NCBI GenBank assembly: GCA_033722555.1
Contig: JAWVYS010000012.1
Location: 1 to 64,000 of the forward strand
DNA from: Brumimicrobium sp033722555
GTDB lineage: Bacteria; Bacteroidota; Bacteroidia; Flavobacteriales_D; Crocinitomicaceae
Length of the DNA: 64,000 nucleotides
Direction of reading: 5' to 3'
Below, in pieces: positions 1-7,764 of this stretch. How positions within the stretch are numbered: position 1 is the stretch's first letter; each line of letters begins with the position of its first letter. The notes beneath the pieces are model-generated. The model saw only the letters and a program-made list of their open reading frames with translations, was not told the origin of the DNA and did no database searches. The translations under genes were made by a program, and so were the position numbers.

Positions 1-285
1 CAAAGGCTGATTGCTAATTGAAAATGACAACTCCTCATACCGGTAATACACTTTCCGACCATGACGGACTCTGCCAAGGGGAATTGACCACCCTTGTTCA
101 CTTTCCATAAACCGAATGTCATCAAAAAGCTGCCTTCGCTGTATCCCTTCACTGTTAGGATCAAAATCGATCAATGCTCTATTGCATTCTTCCAACAGGT
201 CTTCCCAAAAATACATTCTGCCTGTGTTGCGGAAACAACGGTCTAAAACCTGATAGCGAATGAGTGCATTTTTATTTACAGACAT
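1..285 (-). CDS. WYL-type HTH transcriptional regulator, N-terminal part
   Basis: Reading the minus strand from an ATG at 285 gives 95 codons open to the window edge, beginning MSVNKNALIRYQVLDRCFRN. This opening, followed by a predicted winged-helix segment (WEDLLEECNRAL, then RRQLFDDIRFME), is the usual start of Bacteroidota WYL-domain regulators. The WYL domain itself would lie outside the window, so the assignment rests on the N-terminus. Family members such as BrxR and CapW repress defence loci and sense a ligand through the WYL domain. Here the gene diverges from a retron, with palindromic sites between the two, so local control of the retron is a reasonable inference. Confidence 0.75.
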   Translation of the reverse strand, partial: MSVNKNALIRYQVLDRCFRNTGRMYFWEDLLEECNRALIDFDPNSEGIQRRQLFDDIRFMESEQGWSIPLGRVRHGRKVYYRYEELSFSISNQPL

Positions 286-301
286 AATATAAAAGTATTT
301 A

Positions 302-318
302 GTGCAGCATCAATGCAC
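302..318. promoter_or_regulatory. Palindromic operator-like site 1
   Basis: Sequence gtgcagcatcaatgcac: arms GTGCA and TGCAC around a 7-base centre. It lies 4 bases downstream of the -7 element of the divergent regulator gene, so it would cover that transcription start. A second copy with the same arms and spacing is at 412-428. Binding by the WYL regulator is inferred. Confidence 0.6.
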
Positions 319-322
319 AATA

Positions 323-353
323 CAAAGATACTTTTATTCCATGAAGCTACAAG
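323..353 (-). promoter_or_regulatory. Promoter of the WYL regulator gene
   Basis: On the minus strand, TATCTTTG (330 to 323) matches the Bacteroidota -7 element TAnnTTTG. Exactly 19 bases upstream is CTTG (353 to 350), one base off the -33 element TTTG. The start codon is at 285, giving a leader of roughly 30 bases that contains operator-like site 1. Confidence 0.6.
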
Positions 354-378
354 GTAACAAAAGGAATTAGAAAGTATA

Positions 379-409
379 CTTTTATAACTAATATTCATTC
401 GTATCTTAG
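379..409 (+). promoter_or_regulatory. Putative promoter of the retron RNA/RT transcript
   Basis: TATCTTAG at 402-409 differs from TAnnTTTG by one base. A T-rich stretch near 380 is a weak -33 candidate. The predicted start near 415 would be covered by operator-like site 2, mirroring the arrangement on the other strand. That symmetry is the main support. Confidence 0.45.
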
Positions 410-411
410 CC

Positions 412-428
412 GTGCAGATTGAGTGCAC
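412..428. promoter_or_regulatory. Palindromic operator-like site 2
   Basis: Sequence gtgcagattgagtgcac: the same GTGCA and TGCAC arms and the same 7-base spacing as the site at 302-318, with a different centre. It sits 3 bases after the retron -7 candidate. Two spaced copies with conserved arms in a divergent promoter region suggest a shared dimeric repressor. Confidence 0.6.
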
Positions 429-449
429 AGAAGCGTGCTACTATTGCAG

Positions 450-723
450 AAGTTCTTTGAAATACCTGCCCAAAGATATTGATTCGTGGGTGCTGGCTTT
501 AGGTTTCGACCTAAAGCAATGATCGGCTACCTTCTCCCGGCCTCTGGTCGGGATGAATGTCACTTAGGCATTATTGACAGTTCTGTTATTGATCTTAGTA
601 TTAATAATAATATGAAGTTGTCATTGATGTATTTATAAGTGATGAATAGGTATTGAATTTCAGTTGTAATGATTGAAATGTTCATACAAAAAGAGTATCC
701 GGGCAGGTGTTTTCAAAGTGCTT
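450..723 (+). ncRNA. Retron msr-msd non-coding RNA
   Basis: The ends pair as a retron a1/a2 duplex. Bases 455-471 (ctttgaaatacctgccc) are complementary to 701-718 (gggcaggtgttttcaaag) apart from one bulge, and the pairing extends weakly to 450-452 with 721-723. Inside are a perfect 9-bp hairpin with a TTCG loop (496-517), a 7-bp hairpin with one G-U pair (536-552), a long imperfect hairpin (about 558-644, including tcactta 560-566 with taagtga 636-642) and a further hairpin (650-687). Two short stems then long stems before a2 fits msr followed by msd. The branching guanosine and exact msd limits cannot be fixed by eye. The RT gene starts 13 bases after the end. Confidence 0.8.
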
Positions 724-736
724 CAATAATTGAAAC

Positions 737-1939
737 ATGAAAATTGAACAGACACATATCGACCATATTAGGAAGCAATTTGCTGACCTGCAAAGCAAGG
801 AGGATTTAGTGATACTATTGAGTGAAGCTAAGAACCTGCTTTATGGTGAGGAGTGCAAGCCTGTTCAATTGAAATCGTTGACCTACTATGCCAATCCCGA
901 AATTTGCAAGAAGCGTTACCAGACCTTTACCATCAAGAAGAAATCCGGTGCAGACCGCACTATCAATGCACCTGTAAAAGGGTTGAAATCAATTTTGCGC
1001 TCACTGAATTTTGTGTTGCAGTGTATTTACGAACCCCATGAAGCAGCAACGGGATTCATTCAGGAAAAGTCTATCGTAGATAATGCCAAAAAACATGTAG
1101 GCCATCATTACGTACTCAACCTGGACTTGAAAGACTTCTTTCATTCGTTTGACCGCAACAGGGTGAAGATGGGTTTTATATACGAGCCTTTCAACCTTGG
1201 CGGTGACAAGGAGCCACTGGCATTCTTATTGGCAAGTTTATGTACCCACCCTTTTGAAATTGATGGAGAAGTAAAAACCGTGCTGCCACAAGGCAGTCCT
1301 ACATCACCCACTTTGACAAATATTCTATGCAAGAAACTTGATCGTAGATTAAACGGCCTTGCCAACAGGTTTGGCGCAACATTTACACGTTACGCAGATG
1401 ACATTACTTTTTCGTCTCCGCACAACATCTATAATGATGGAGCATTTAACAAGGAATTGAAGCGAATCATTGAGGAAGATCAGGATCTTGCTATCAATCC
1501 GAAAAAGACTCGTTTACAAAAAGCAGGTTACCGACAAGAAGCCACCGGATTGATTGTAAATGAGAAGGTAAATGTCCGCAGGAGATATGTGAAGCAAATC
1601 CGCATGTGGCTATACTATTGGGAAAAGTACGGCTATGAAAAAGCGAAGCAGATTTTTAAACGGGATTACATAGCCGACAAAGGGCATGTGAAAAATATGA
1701 ATGCGCACTTAGTGCATGTGTTGGGTGGGAAATTGGAGTTTTTGAAAATGGTGAAGGGATCCAAGGATTCAACCTATCAAGGGTTGAAAAATAGGTTTGA
1801 TAAATTGACTGGAATTAAAGAGCGAGAAGATATTAAAAAGGTTGATTTGGAGAGTGTGGTAAACACCATATTGAATAAAGGGCTGGACGAAGGCATCAGC
1901 CTTTATGATAGATTTAAAAACAGCAAAAATGAAGGATAA
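737..1939 (+). CDS. Retron-type reverse transcriptase
   Basis: A 400-residue protein with RNA-directed DNA polymerase motifs in order: INAPVKG near residue 76, the retron-typical NAKKH (116-120, NAxxH), LDLKDFF (129-135, first catalytic aspartate), PQGSPTSP (184-191), catalytic YADD (219-222) and EATGLIVN (268-275), a variant of the retron VTG motif. The C-terminal segment after about 280 is the thumb region that recognises the cognate RNA. The enzyme should prime from a guanosine in the upstream RNA and copy the msd into multicopy single-stranded DNA. Known retrons are anti-phage systems that guard host functions and act through a partner protein. The next gene overlaps this one by 11 bases and is the obvious partner candidate. 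Confidence 0.93.
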   Translation: MKIEQTHIDHIRKQFADLQSKEDLVILLSEAKNLLYGEECKPVQLKSLTYYANPEICKKRYQTFTIKKKSGADRTINAPVKGLKSILRSLNFVLQCIYEPHEAATGFIQEKSIVDNAKKHVGHHYVLNLDLKDFFHSFDRNRVKMGFIYEPFNLGGDKEPLAFLLASLCTHPFEIDGEVKTVLPQGSPTSPTLTNILCKKLDRRLNGLANRFGATFTRYADDITFSSPHNIYNDGAFNKELKRIIEEDQDLAINPKKTRLQKAGYRQEATGLIVNEKVNVRRRYVKQIRMWLYYWEKYGYEKAKQIFKRDYIADKGHVKNMNAHLVHVLGGKLEFLKMVKGSKDSTYQGLKNRFDKLTGIKEREDIKKVDLESVVNTILNKGLDEGISLYDRFKNSKNEG

Positions 1940-2813
1940 GGAGAAACTAAAAAAGCTTGTTCAAATCATTGGTGATCTTTTAAAGGAAGAAGGAAACGAA
2001 TGGTTAATAGATGAAATATTACAGACCATTGGTGAAGTTTCTCCAGTCGAAGAAATAGCTAAACACTCCCTTATCCAAAACATCCACGAATATTGTGTTG
2101 AACAAAAAATTGATAAACAGGCAAAAGAATTTTATCACTCATTCCCACTAGTTGAAATTAAAGATCAACTGATATTGGATTACAGCAAGATGGAACACGA
2201 AAGAAGGCGAGATGATTTTGAAAACTTTTGTCTATGTATGTACCAGCAGATTGAAAATATAAGCAATTTTCTTTTCGATAAGAAAATTGAAAGTGTTTGG
2301 AATTCAGAGAAAAATCAAATTGCCGTTAAATCTTTTTTTGACAGAACTCAAAGGAAGTATGTACTACCAAGTACAGGAGGAACTTCATTAGAGCAACTCG
2401 TTTTTCAAGGAACTGACACCTCAAAATGGTACGCAAATAGAAAATTTCGAGCCGTATTGTATTTCTTTTATTTCAAAAAGAACGTGACCAGAGATGACTA
2501 TGAATTTAATTCAATCTATTTCACACATGAAGAGATCTACCAAATGAGAAATCAAAATCATAGAGGTAGCACGCCAACACCATATCAACAAAAGACATTA
2601 AACAAAATAAAGGGGAATGAATCCAGATACTTTTTTAAATTCTATGGATTTCTTCAAGACTTTGTGAATCAAATAGAATCATCATATTCCATTACATCAA
2701 ATAGTGGAAATAAAAACAAGAAATCCAGCAAATCCAAAACTCAGAAAAACACCATCGGAGCGAATAATCCTGAATTAGAAAAATTGAAGCAACAGATGAA
2801 GAAAAATGAATAG
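1929..2813 (+). CDS. Putative retron effector with HEPN-like motif
   Basis: Family not recognised. The ATG at 1929 is preferred because it overlaps the RT stop by 11 bases. An in-frame ATG at 1905 is less likely. The 294-residue protein is soluble and mostly helical, with an acidic/basic helix near 88-118 (HERRRDDFENF). The motif MRNQNHRG (206-213) resembles the HEPN ribonuclease signature RN-x-H, but with three rather than four to six residues between R207 and H211. FFKFYGFLQDFV (235-246) follows as an amphipathic helix, and the tail is lysine/serine-rich. Position suggests a toxin or effector held in check by the RT-msDNA complex. HEPN membership is an inference from a short motif. Confidence 0.6.
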   Translation: MKDKEKLKKLVQIIGDLLKEEGNEWLIDEILQTIGEVSPVEEIAKHSLIQNIHEYCVEQKIDKQAKEFYHSFPLVEIKDQLILDYSKMEHERRRDDFENFCLCMYQQIENISNFLFDKKIESVWNSEKNQIAVKSFFDRTQRKYVLPSTGGTSLEQLVFQGTDTSKWYANRKFRAVLYFFYFKKNVTRDDYEFNSIYFTHEEIYQMRNQNHRGSTPTPYQQKTLNKIKGNESRYFFKFYGFLQDFVNQIESSYSITSNSGNKNKKSSKSKTQKNTIGANNPELEKLKQQMKKNE

Positions 2814-2865
2814 TGCAGAAACACTGCATAGGTTATAATATCCTTTGTATCAAAAAAATAAAGCC

Positions 2866-4992
2866 ATGAAAATCTTTGACCATTTCCAACATATCACCCT
2901 CACCAATGACCAGCGCAATGCGTTGAAAAAGCTTCATGCTTTTTTAGAGAGTAATGAGCGGGTGTTCATCCTACAGGGATATGCGGGAAGTGGTAAAACT
3001 ACACTATTGAAGGGGTTAATTGACTACTTAAAGTCAATCAGCAAACAATTTGATGTTATGGCTCCAACCGGACGGGCTGCCAAAATATTGAGAGATAAAA
3101 CCGGATACGGACAGACCATTCATAAGACAATCTACAACTTTGAAGAACTCAAAACCATTCAAAGTAAAGACAATGAGGATGACCATTCATTTCACTATAT
3201 ATTTCCTATTCGAAACGACGACACTGATAACAAAATACTGATCATTGATGAAGCTTCCATGGTTTCAAGCAGGGAGGCTAAAAATGAACTTTTTACATTC
3301 GGAACAAATGTTCTCCTGAATGATTTACTTACATATAGTGGCATACCTAATTCAGCAAACAAGATTATTTTCGTTGGAGACCCGGCTCAACTTCCACCAG
3401 TTGGCGATAACTCCTCAAAGGCATTGATGACTGAATATTTCGAGGGGCTTAATATAACCACAAACACTAGTTCACTTAAAGAAGTGGTTCGTCAGCAAGA
3501 CAATACCATTCTTGAGAATGCAACCAAGATAAGGTCATTAATTGGATCTGAAGTCAGAAGTGAATTAACGTTAACCTATGATGAAACTTGTTTTATCAAA
3601 ACCCTGAGTGAAGACATAGCCCATAAATATGCTAAAAAATTCCCCTTACCAGAAATTGGTCAGGGAGTAATCATCGCCTTTAGCAATGCACAATGCCTGC
3701 AATACAACAGATCGGTACGAAGAAAAAATTTTCCTGAATGTGAAACTGTTACGCAGGGAGACTTACTGATCATTAACCACAACAATTACCATACTTATGA
3801 TGTGGAATTAATGAATGGGGAAATGGCTAAAGTGATGGATGTTGCTGAAGACATCATTCCAAGAAAGAACATTCCTGTTTATGAAACTATCAATGGTAAG
3901 CGGATAAAGAAGCACATCACCCTGAATTTCCGAAAAGTAACTATTAGGGTGGAGCATTATTCCGATGAGATTGAGTGCCTGATCATTGATTCATTGCTCA
4001 ACTCCCCGGGACGAGATCTGACAATCCCTGAAATGAAAGCCCTGTACATTGATTTTGTCATGCGTTTTCAGGATGAGCAAAAAACAAAAAAGGAAAAGGG
4101 CTTGCCGACATTTAAGGTAGGGTCGGAAGAATTCAAGGAGCAACTTAAATCTGATCCATATTTTAATGTATTGCGTGTAAAATATGGATATGCCATCACT
4201 TGTCACAAATCGCAGGGAGGTGAATGGCAAACTACATTTGTTGATTATTACGGAAGAACAAGCCTTAAAGATGACCCTTTACGATGGTCATACACGGCCA
4301 CAACTCGTGCTGTAAAAAAATGTTATGCGGCTAATGCTCCAAATGTTTCAACCTTTGCTCAGTTTAATATCGGGGAGGTTCAGCCTTTAACAAATGTCCC
4401 TGTTAATGCGCTTGCACTTGAAAATATACCGGTCTCACCTTTTCATGTTGAAAATCAGCACAGGGCAAAAAGTTTAAAATACTGGGAAGTCCGTGAAAAA
4501 TTGGAAAATAGTCCTTTCCAGCTTGTTTCTGTTCAGAGCCTCGGGGGATTCCAGGAACGATACACCATCTCTTTTGAGGATGAGAATGATCACTTTGATG
4601 CTCATCACAATAATGCCGGAATATTCAATGGATTTCAAGCTGCTCATCGCGACCAGTATACTTGGCATCAAGAATTATTGGATCTGCTAAACCAACCTTA
4701 TCAAATTACCTATAACATTGATTACGCTCCTTCCATCCCGGTTTTAGAAAAACTCCATGGACTAATGCAATCTGTTTGTACTGAGACGGATGTTACCATT
4801 ACGAACATTATAGAGCAAACTGATAACTACCATGCGATTTACTTTCTGAAAACGGACGCTAAATGCGCATTAATTCAGTTCTACTTTAATAGTAACGAAC
4901 AATTGACTCGTGCCATGCCGAAATCCACAGATAATGGTGAGGATGAAAAATTAAATAAACTCATTTCAAAACTCCGCGCCCATGTCATTTAA
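2866..4992 (+). CDS. SF1 RecD/Pif1-like DNA helicase
   Basis: The ATG at 2866 gives 708 residues. Superfamily 1 helicase motifs are clear: Q-like TLTNDQRNAL (11-20), Walker A GYAGSGKTT (38-46), APTGRAA (66-72), Walker B IIDEAS (126-131), GDPAQLPPVG (171-180), and the C-terminal UvrD_C_2-type motifs YAITCHKSQGGEW and WSYTATTRA near residues 440-485. About 220 residues beyond the motor have no recognised domain. It should unwind DNA 5'-3' using ATP. It lies 52 bases after the HEPN-like gene on the same strand and overlaps the next gene by 11 bases, so the helicase and TPR protein are probably co-translated. Whether they belong to the retron or are a second system in the island is not decided by sequence alone. 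Confidence 0.85.
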   Translation: MKIFDHFQHITLTNDQRNALKKLHAFLESNERVFILQGYAGSGKTTLLKGLIDYLKSISKQFDVMAPTGRAAKILRDKTGYGQTIHKTIYNFEELKTIQSKDNEDDHSFHYIFPIRNDDTDNKILIIDEASMVSSREAKNELFTFGTNVLLNDLLTYSGIPNSANKIIFVGDPAQLPPVGDNSSKALMTEYFEGLNITTNTSSLKEVVRQQDNTILENATKIRSLIGSEVRSELTLTYDETCFIKTLSEDIAHKYAKKFPLPEIGQGVIIAFSNAQCLQYNRSVRRKNFPECETVTQGDLLIINHNNYHTYDVELMNGEMAKVMDVAEDIIPRKNIPVYETINGKRIKKHITLNFRKVTIRVEHYSDEIECLIIDSLLNSPGRDLTIPEMKALYIDFVMRFQDEQKTKKEKGLPTFKVGSEEFKEQLKSDPYFNVLRVKYGYAITCHKSQGGEWQTTFVDYYGRTSLKDDPLRWSYTATTRAVKKCYAANAPNVSTFAQFNIGEVQPLTNVPVNALALENIPVSPFHVENQHRAKSLKYWEVREKLENSPFQLVSVQSLGGFQERYTISFEDENDHFDAHHNNAGIFNGFQAAHRDQYTWHQELLDLLNQPYQITYNIDYAPSIPVLEKLHGLMQSVCTETDVTITNIIEQTDNYHAIYFLKTDAKCALIQFYFNSNEQLTRAMPKSTDNGEDEKLNKLISKLRAHVI

Positions 4993-6493
4993 AGAAATCA
5001 AAGAACTTAGGAAAGCCGGAAAACTTGATGAAGCTTTAGAAATGGCAAATCAAGCTTTGGCAGCAGAACCCGAAAACATTTGGAACAAAAGAGCTGCTGC
5101 ATGGGTGTATTACCATTATCTCAAAATGTACTCTCAACCTGATTCATTTAATGCCTTCAAGGAAAATCTAATCAAGATTAAAGACTTGCAATTGCCGGAA
5201 GATGAAAAAATGGTATTTGACAATTCTGCCTGGCAGATCGGAAGCATGTTATTTGGCTTACAAAAGGAGGAGTTCGTTGATCATGGAAAAATCAATGAAC
5301 TCTTAGAAATTATTAAGGAATTCCACTTTACTAAGCCATCAGAAGCATATACCTTTATTTACAAAGCTTTTCATAAGGGATACCAAAACTGGTCAAAATA
5401 TCTGGAGTTTGCGGACTGGTGGAATTTTGAAAACTTCCGTTCGGAGGATTACTTAAAGGAGGAATTCAAAGACAAGAAGATAATGTCAATTGTAGAACAG
5501 GCATACATCGCTTATTCAAAAAAACTATTGGAAGGCGAGCCAGTTGGCTCTTTTGGTCAGGAAAGAGCCATTGATAAAGACAAAATCAGGGAATTTCTAC
5601 CCAAATTAGACAAAATTGTTGATGAACATCCCGAATATCAATACCCGCCTTACTTCAAAGCAAAGCTACTGTTGGCATTAGGTGATGATGAAAACATCCT
5701 TTCCTCCTTTTTACCCTTCGCAAAGCAGAAAAGAAATAACTTTTGGGTTTGGCAAGTTATGGCTGAGATTTTTCCTGATGATAAAGAAATACAGTTTGCT
5801 TGCTACTGCAAGGCATTAAGCCTGAAAACACCCGAAGACTTTCTGGTTAAGCTTCGACAGACATTTGCAGGAATGCTTGTGGAGAGGCAAATGTACAATG
5901 AGGCAAAAACTGAAATCCAAAAGGTGATATCCACCAGAGAAAACCATGAATGGAAGTTATCAAACCAAGTAACCCAATGGACAGAACAGGATTGGTATAA
6001 ATCTGCCACGCCAAATAAGGATAATAAAGACCTATACGCTCAACACGTAAAGAAAGCTGAAGAAATACTCTTCCAAGACATCCCGGAAGAAGTCATCGCA
6101 GTAGAATTCGTGAATGAGAATAAGAACATACTGAATTTTGTGAAGGACAAGCAGAAATTCGGATTCTTAAACTATTCCGGTCAATTGGATAAACCACAAA
6201 TAGGTGACATACTAAAGGTACGATTCAATGGAGATGGACAAGACGGTTTTTACAAAATACTATCAGCTAAGAAAGCAGAACCAAATTTAACATCAGATGC
6301 CATTAGGGATTATGAAGGCACACTAAAAGTAATTTCTCCACAGAACTTTGGATTTGCAGATGACGTCTTTATTGAGCCAAAACTCATACAGGACAACAAT
6401 CTGACAGATGGACAGACTTTGACTGGAAAAGCAATATTATCATTTAACAAAAAGAAAAATGAATGGGGTTGGAAAGCATTAGAAATAGAATAG
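4982..6493 (+). CDS. TPR protein with C-terminal S1/cold-shock-like modules
   Basis: A 503-residue soluble protein. The first about 45 residues form a TPR-like helical pair (LRKAGKLDEALEMANQALAAEPEN), and the middle is helical and repeat-like. The last about 120 residues contain two beta-rich segments typical of OB/S1 or cold-shock folds, with FGFL near 395 and FGFADDVFIEPKLI near 457, ending in an NKKKNEWGWKA strand. Proteins with this layout occur next to helicases or primases in predicted conflict loci (TOTE-type). That link is from memory of the architecture, not a search. It likely binds nucleic acid and partners the helicase, with which it overlaps by 11 bases. It is the last gene of the island before the cassette region. 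Confidence 0.6.
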   Translation: MSFKEIKELRKAGKLDEALEMANQALAAEPENIWNKRAAAWVYYHYLKMYSQPDSFNAFKENLIKIKDLQLPEDEKMVFDNSAWQIGSMLFGLQKEEFVDHGKINELLEIIKEFHFTKPSEAYTFIYKAFHKGYQNWSKYLEFADWWNFENFRSEDYLKEEFKDKKIMSIVEQAYIAYSKKLLEGEPVGSFGQERAIDKDKIREFLPKLDKIVDEHPEYQYPPYFKAKLLLALGDDENILSSFLPFAKQKRNNFWVWQVMAEIFPDDKEIQFACYCKALSLKTPEDFLVKLRQTFAGMLVERQMYNEAKTEIQKVISTRENHEWKLSNQVTQWTEQDWYKSATPNKDNKDLYAQHVKKAEEILFQDIPEEVIAVEFVNENKNILNFVKDKQKFGFLNYSGQLDKPQIGDILKVRFNGDGQDGFYKILSAKKAEPNLTSDAIRDYEGTLKVISPQNFGFADDVFIEPKLIQDNNLTDGQTLTGKAILSFNKKKNEWGWKALEIE

Positions 6494-6604
6494 CCAACGC
6501 TTCACAGCCACACACATTGCCAAGCCCCACGAGCCAACGCTCAAACCAAAGCTTGTCAAAGAGTGTGTCTGCCCCAACGCACGGACGAAAAAGAAAGCAC
6601 GGGC

Positions 6605-6740
6605 ACACAACACGGTATATAAAAAATTGGGCGGACAGTGCTAAATTTCAAGTGTGTAGCTCGCATTTAAGTTTTGTGTCCGGGGACAGGTATTCGCTCC
6701 GAAATGCCCAACTTTTCATATACCAGAACCGTTATAGCCA
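6605..6740 (+). repeat. attC-like folded element 1 (upstream of cassette A)
   Basis: A long imperfect inverted repeat. Bases 6614-6632 (ggtatataaaaaattgggc) are complementary to 6706-6724 at 17 of 19 positions, and an inner stem cggaca/tgtccg pairs 6632-6637 with 6677-6682. The element ends ACC-GTTATAG, and GTTATAGCCA (6731-6740) begins cassette A. Its left core ACACAAC (6605-6611) is one base off RYYYAAC. I found no matching GTTGTGT start upstream in the window, so the cassette it once closed is lost or lies elsewhere. The 111 bases before it (6494-6604) are non-coding and rich in gccaac/ccacac words. Confidence 0.55.
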
Positions 6741-6754
6741 ATAAACCAGACCCA

Positions 6755-7231
6755 ATGATATTCGGTAAGAAAAGGAAATTAATTAAAAACTGTGCTTTGT
6801 ACATTTCTGACAAACATAACCATTTGGTAATTGCCGCTAGAATGGAAAATAAGGATGGTTTGAATATGGAACAAGAAAATTCCAATGGATTTGATTTACC
6901 TATTTCTGAAGAAGACTTAGGACAAGAAATTATTGATGCAATGAATAAATATGAATTTGCTGATATTAGACTTGAAGGAAAGAAAATGTCAGATTGGCCA
7001 GCATACAAAGCTTCAAAAAGCAAATCAATTAGAGCATTCGAAAATGATTATATGTACATCAGCATTTCAAACCAAAATGAAGGAAATATTATCATGGATA
7101 TTGAAGGAAGACCGCATCAAAATAGTTTGTTTTGGGTGAAATCTACCATTTCTTACTTTGCAGATAAATCAGAAATAGGCAAGCAATTAATGCAAACATT
7201 TGAAATTTGTAAAACAGGACAGTTAAATTAA
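6755..7231 (+). CDS. Cassette protein of unknown function, possibly immunity-like
   Basis: The ATG at 6755 lies 24 bases inside the cassette and gives 158 residues. The open frame extends upstream into the attC-like element but that part is unlikely to be translated. No signal peptide or membrane segment. The layout (an N-terminal beta-rich segment, PISEEDLGQEII near 50, then WPAYKASKSKSIRAFE near 82-97 and a run of alternating strands) reminds me of contact-dependent inhibition immunity proteins, but this is weak. First gene of cassette A, 17 bases ahead of a small membrane protein. Confidence 0.6.
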   Translation: MIFGKKRKLIKNCALYISDKHNHLVIAARMENKDGLNMEQENSNGFDLPISEEDLGQEIIDAMNKYEFADIRLEGKKMSDWPAYKASKSKSIRAFENDYMYISISNQNEGNIIMDIEGRPHQNSLFWVKSTISYFADKSEIGKQLMQTFEICKTGQLN

Positions 7232-7248
7232 GCTGAAACGAAATTATA

Positions 7249-7575
7249 ATGAAAAAACAAGTCCAAAGATATTCAGTGCTTGATAAATTAATATTGCTTG
7301 TTTATATAATAACCTCCTTAATAACTTTTATTTACTGGGTTTATTTTGAGTTCATAGTTGAAAAAGTTATTTCAAGTTCTCATTTTAAATTTAGGCAATT
7401 TATTTTTTGGAATTACATTCGAGAAATTGTAGTTTTATTTATCATACTTGGCGTTTTATATTCGACTTTTATTGCGGTTAAGTATAAAAAATATACCTTA
7501 TTGCTTATTTCAATTGGGATACTGATTATTGAAATATTATTGTTTAACCAATTACAAATTTACAAAGGACCATAG
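7249..7575 (+). CDS. Small membrane protein of cassette A
   Basis: A 108-residue protein, unrecognised. Three hydrophobic segments are visible: about residues 12-34 (LDKLILLVYIITSLITFIYW), 57-74 (IVVLFIILGVLYSTFIA) and 81-99 (YTLLLISIGILIIEILLF). A short basic start suggests the N-terminus is cytoplasmic. Its stop lies 6 bases before the terminal TGGCTATAAC of the cassette, the tight gene-to-attC spacing usual in integron cassettes. AT content is high relative to neighbours. Confidence 0.6.
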   Translation: MKKQVQRYSVLDKLILLVYIITSLITFIYWVYFEFIVEKVISSSHFKFRQFIFWNYIREIVVLFIILGVLYSTFIAVKYKKYTLLLISIGILIIEILLFNQLQIYKGP

Positions 7576-7581
7576 ATGTAC

Positions 7582-7630
7582 TGGCTATAACACAGGTCTA
7601 GCATTCAAGTCTTAGTAAACGGCGTTTAAG
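7582..7630 (+). repeat. attC-like element 2 (3' end of cassette A)
   Basis: TGGCTATAAC (7582-7591) is followed by a short segment ending at GTTTAAG (7624-7630). The first core complements the cassette A start exactly. The inner pairing is weaker than in the other elements and the site may be shortened. Downstream to 7764 I see only the convergent 3' flank of mutM. Confidence 0.45.
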
Positions 7631-7764
7631 GAAGTTTATGTAAAATTGGAAATAAAGAGCGCTTAAGGAAAGTCAGTGGGTTATTTCGGCTCGACTGCCA
7701 GCCCTGAGAAACGTAACGTAAATCCTCCCAATAAAACCTTCCTTTCCGGTCTTTATGCTTCCTA

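Larger units (their letters stand above)
6732..7624 (+). mobile_element. Integron-like gene cassette A
   Basis: The unit starts at GTTATAGCCA (6731-6740) and ends with TGGCTATAAC (7582-7591), an exact 10-base reverse complement, as expected when a circular cassette with an attC site is split at its GTT core. Two same-strand genes fill it and the folded 3' end follows them. No integrase is seen. The outer boundary depends on reading GTTTAAG (7624-7630) as the second core. Confidence 0.6.

Noticed and set aside
2845..2865. TTG start upstream of the helicase
   Set aside because: The ATG at 2866 directly precedes the first helicase motif and needs no unusual start.
6463..6744. Open frame of about 93 codons across the end of the TPR gene and the attC-like element
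   Set aside because: Composition is that of non-coding repeat sequence and it crosses the inverted-repeat element; no family resemblance.
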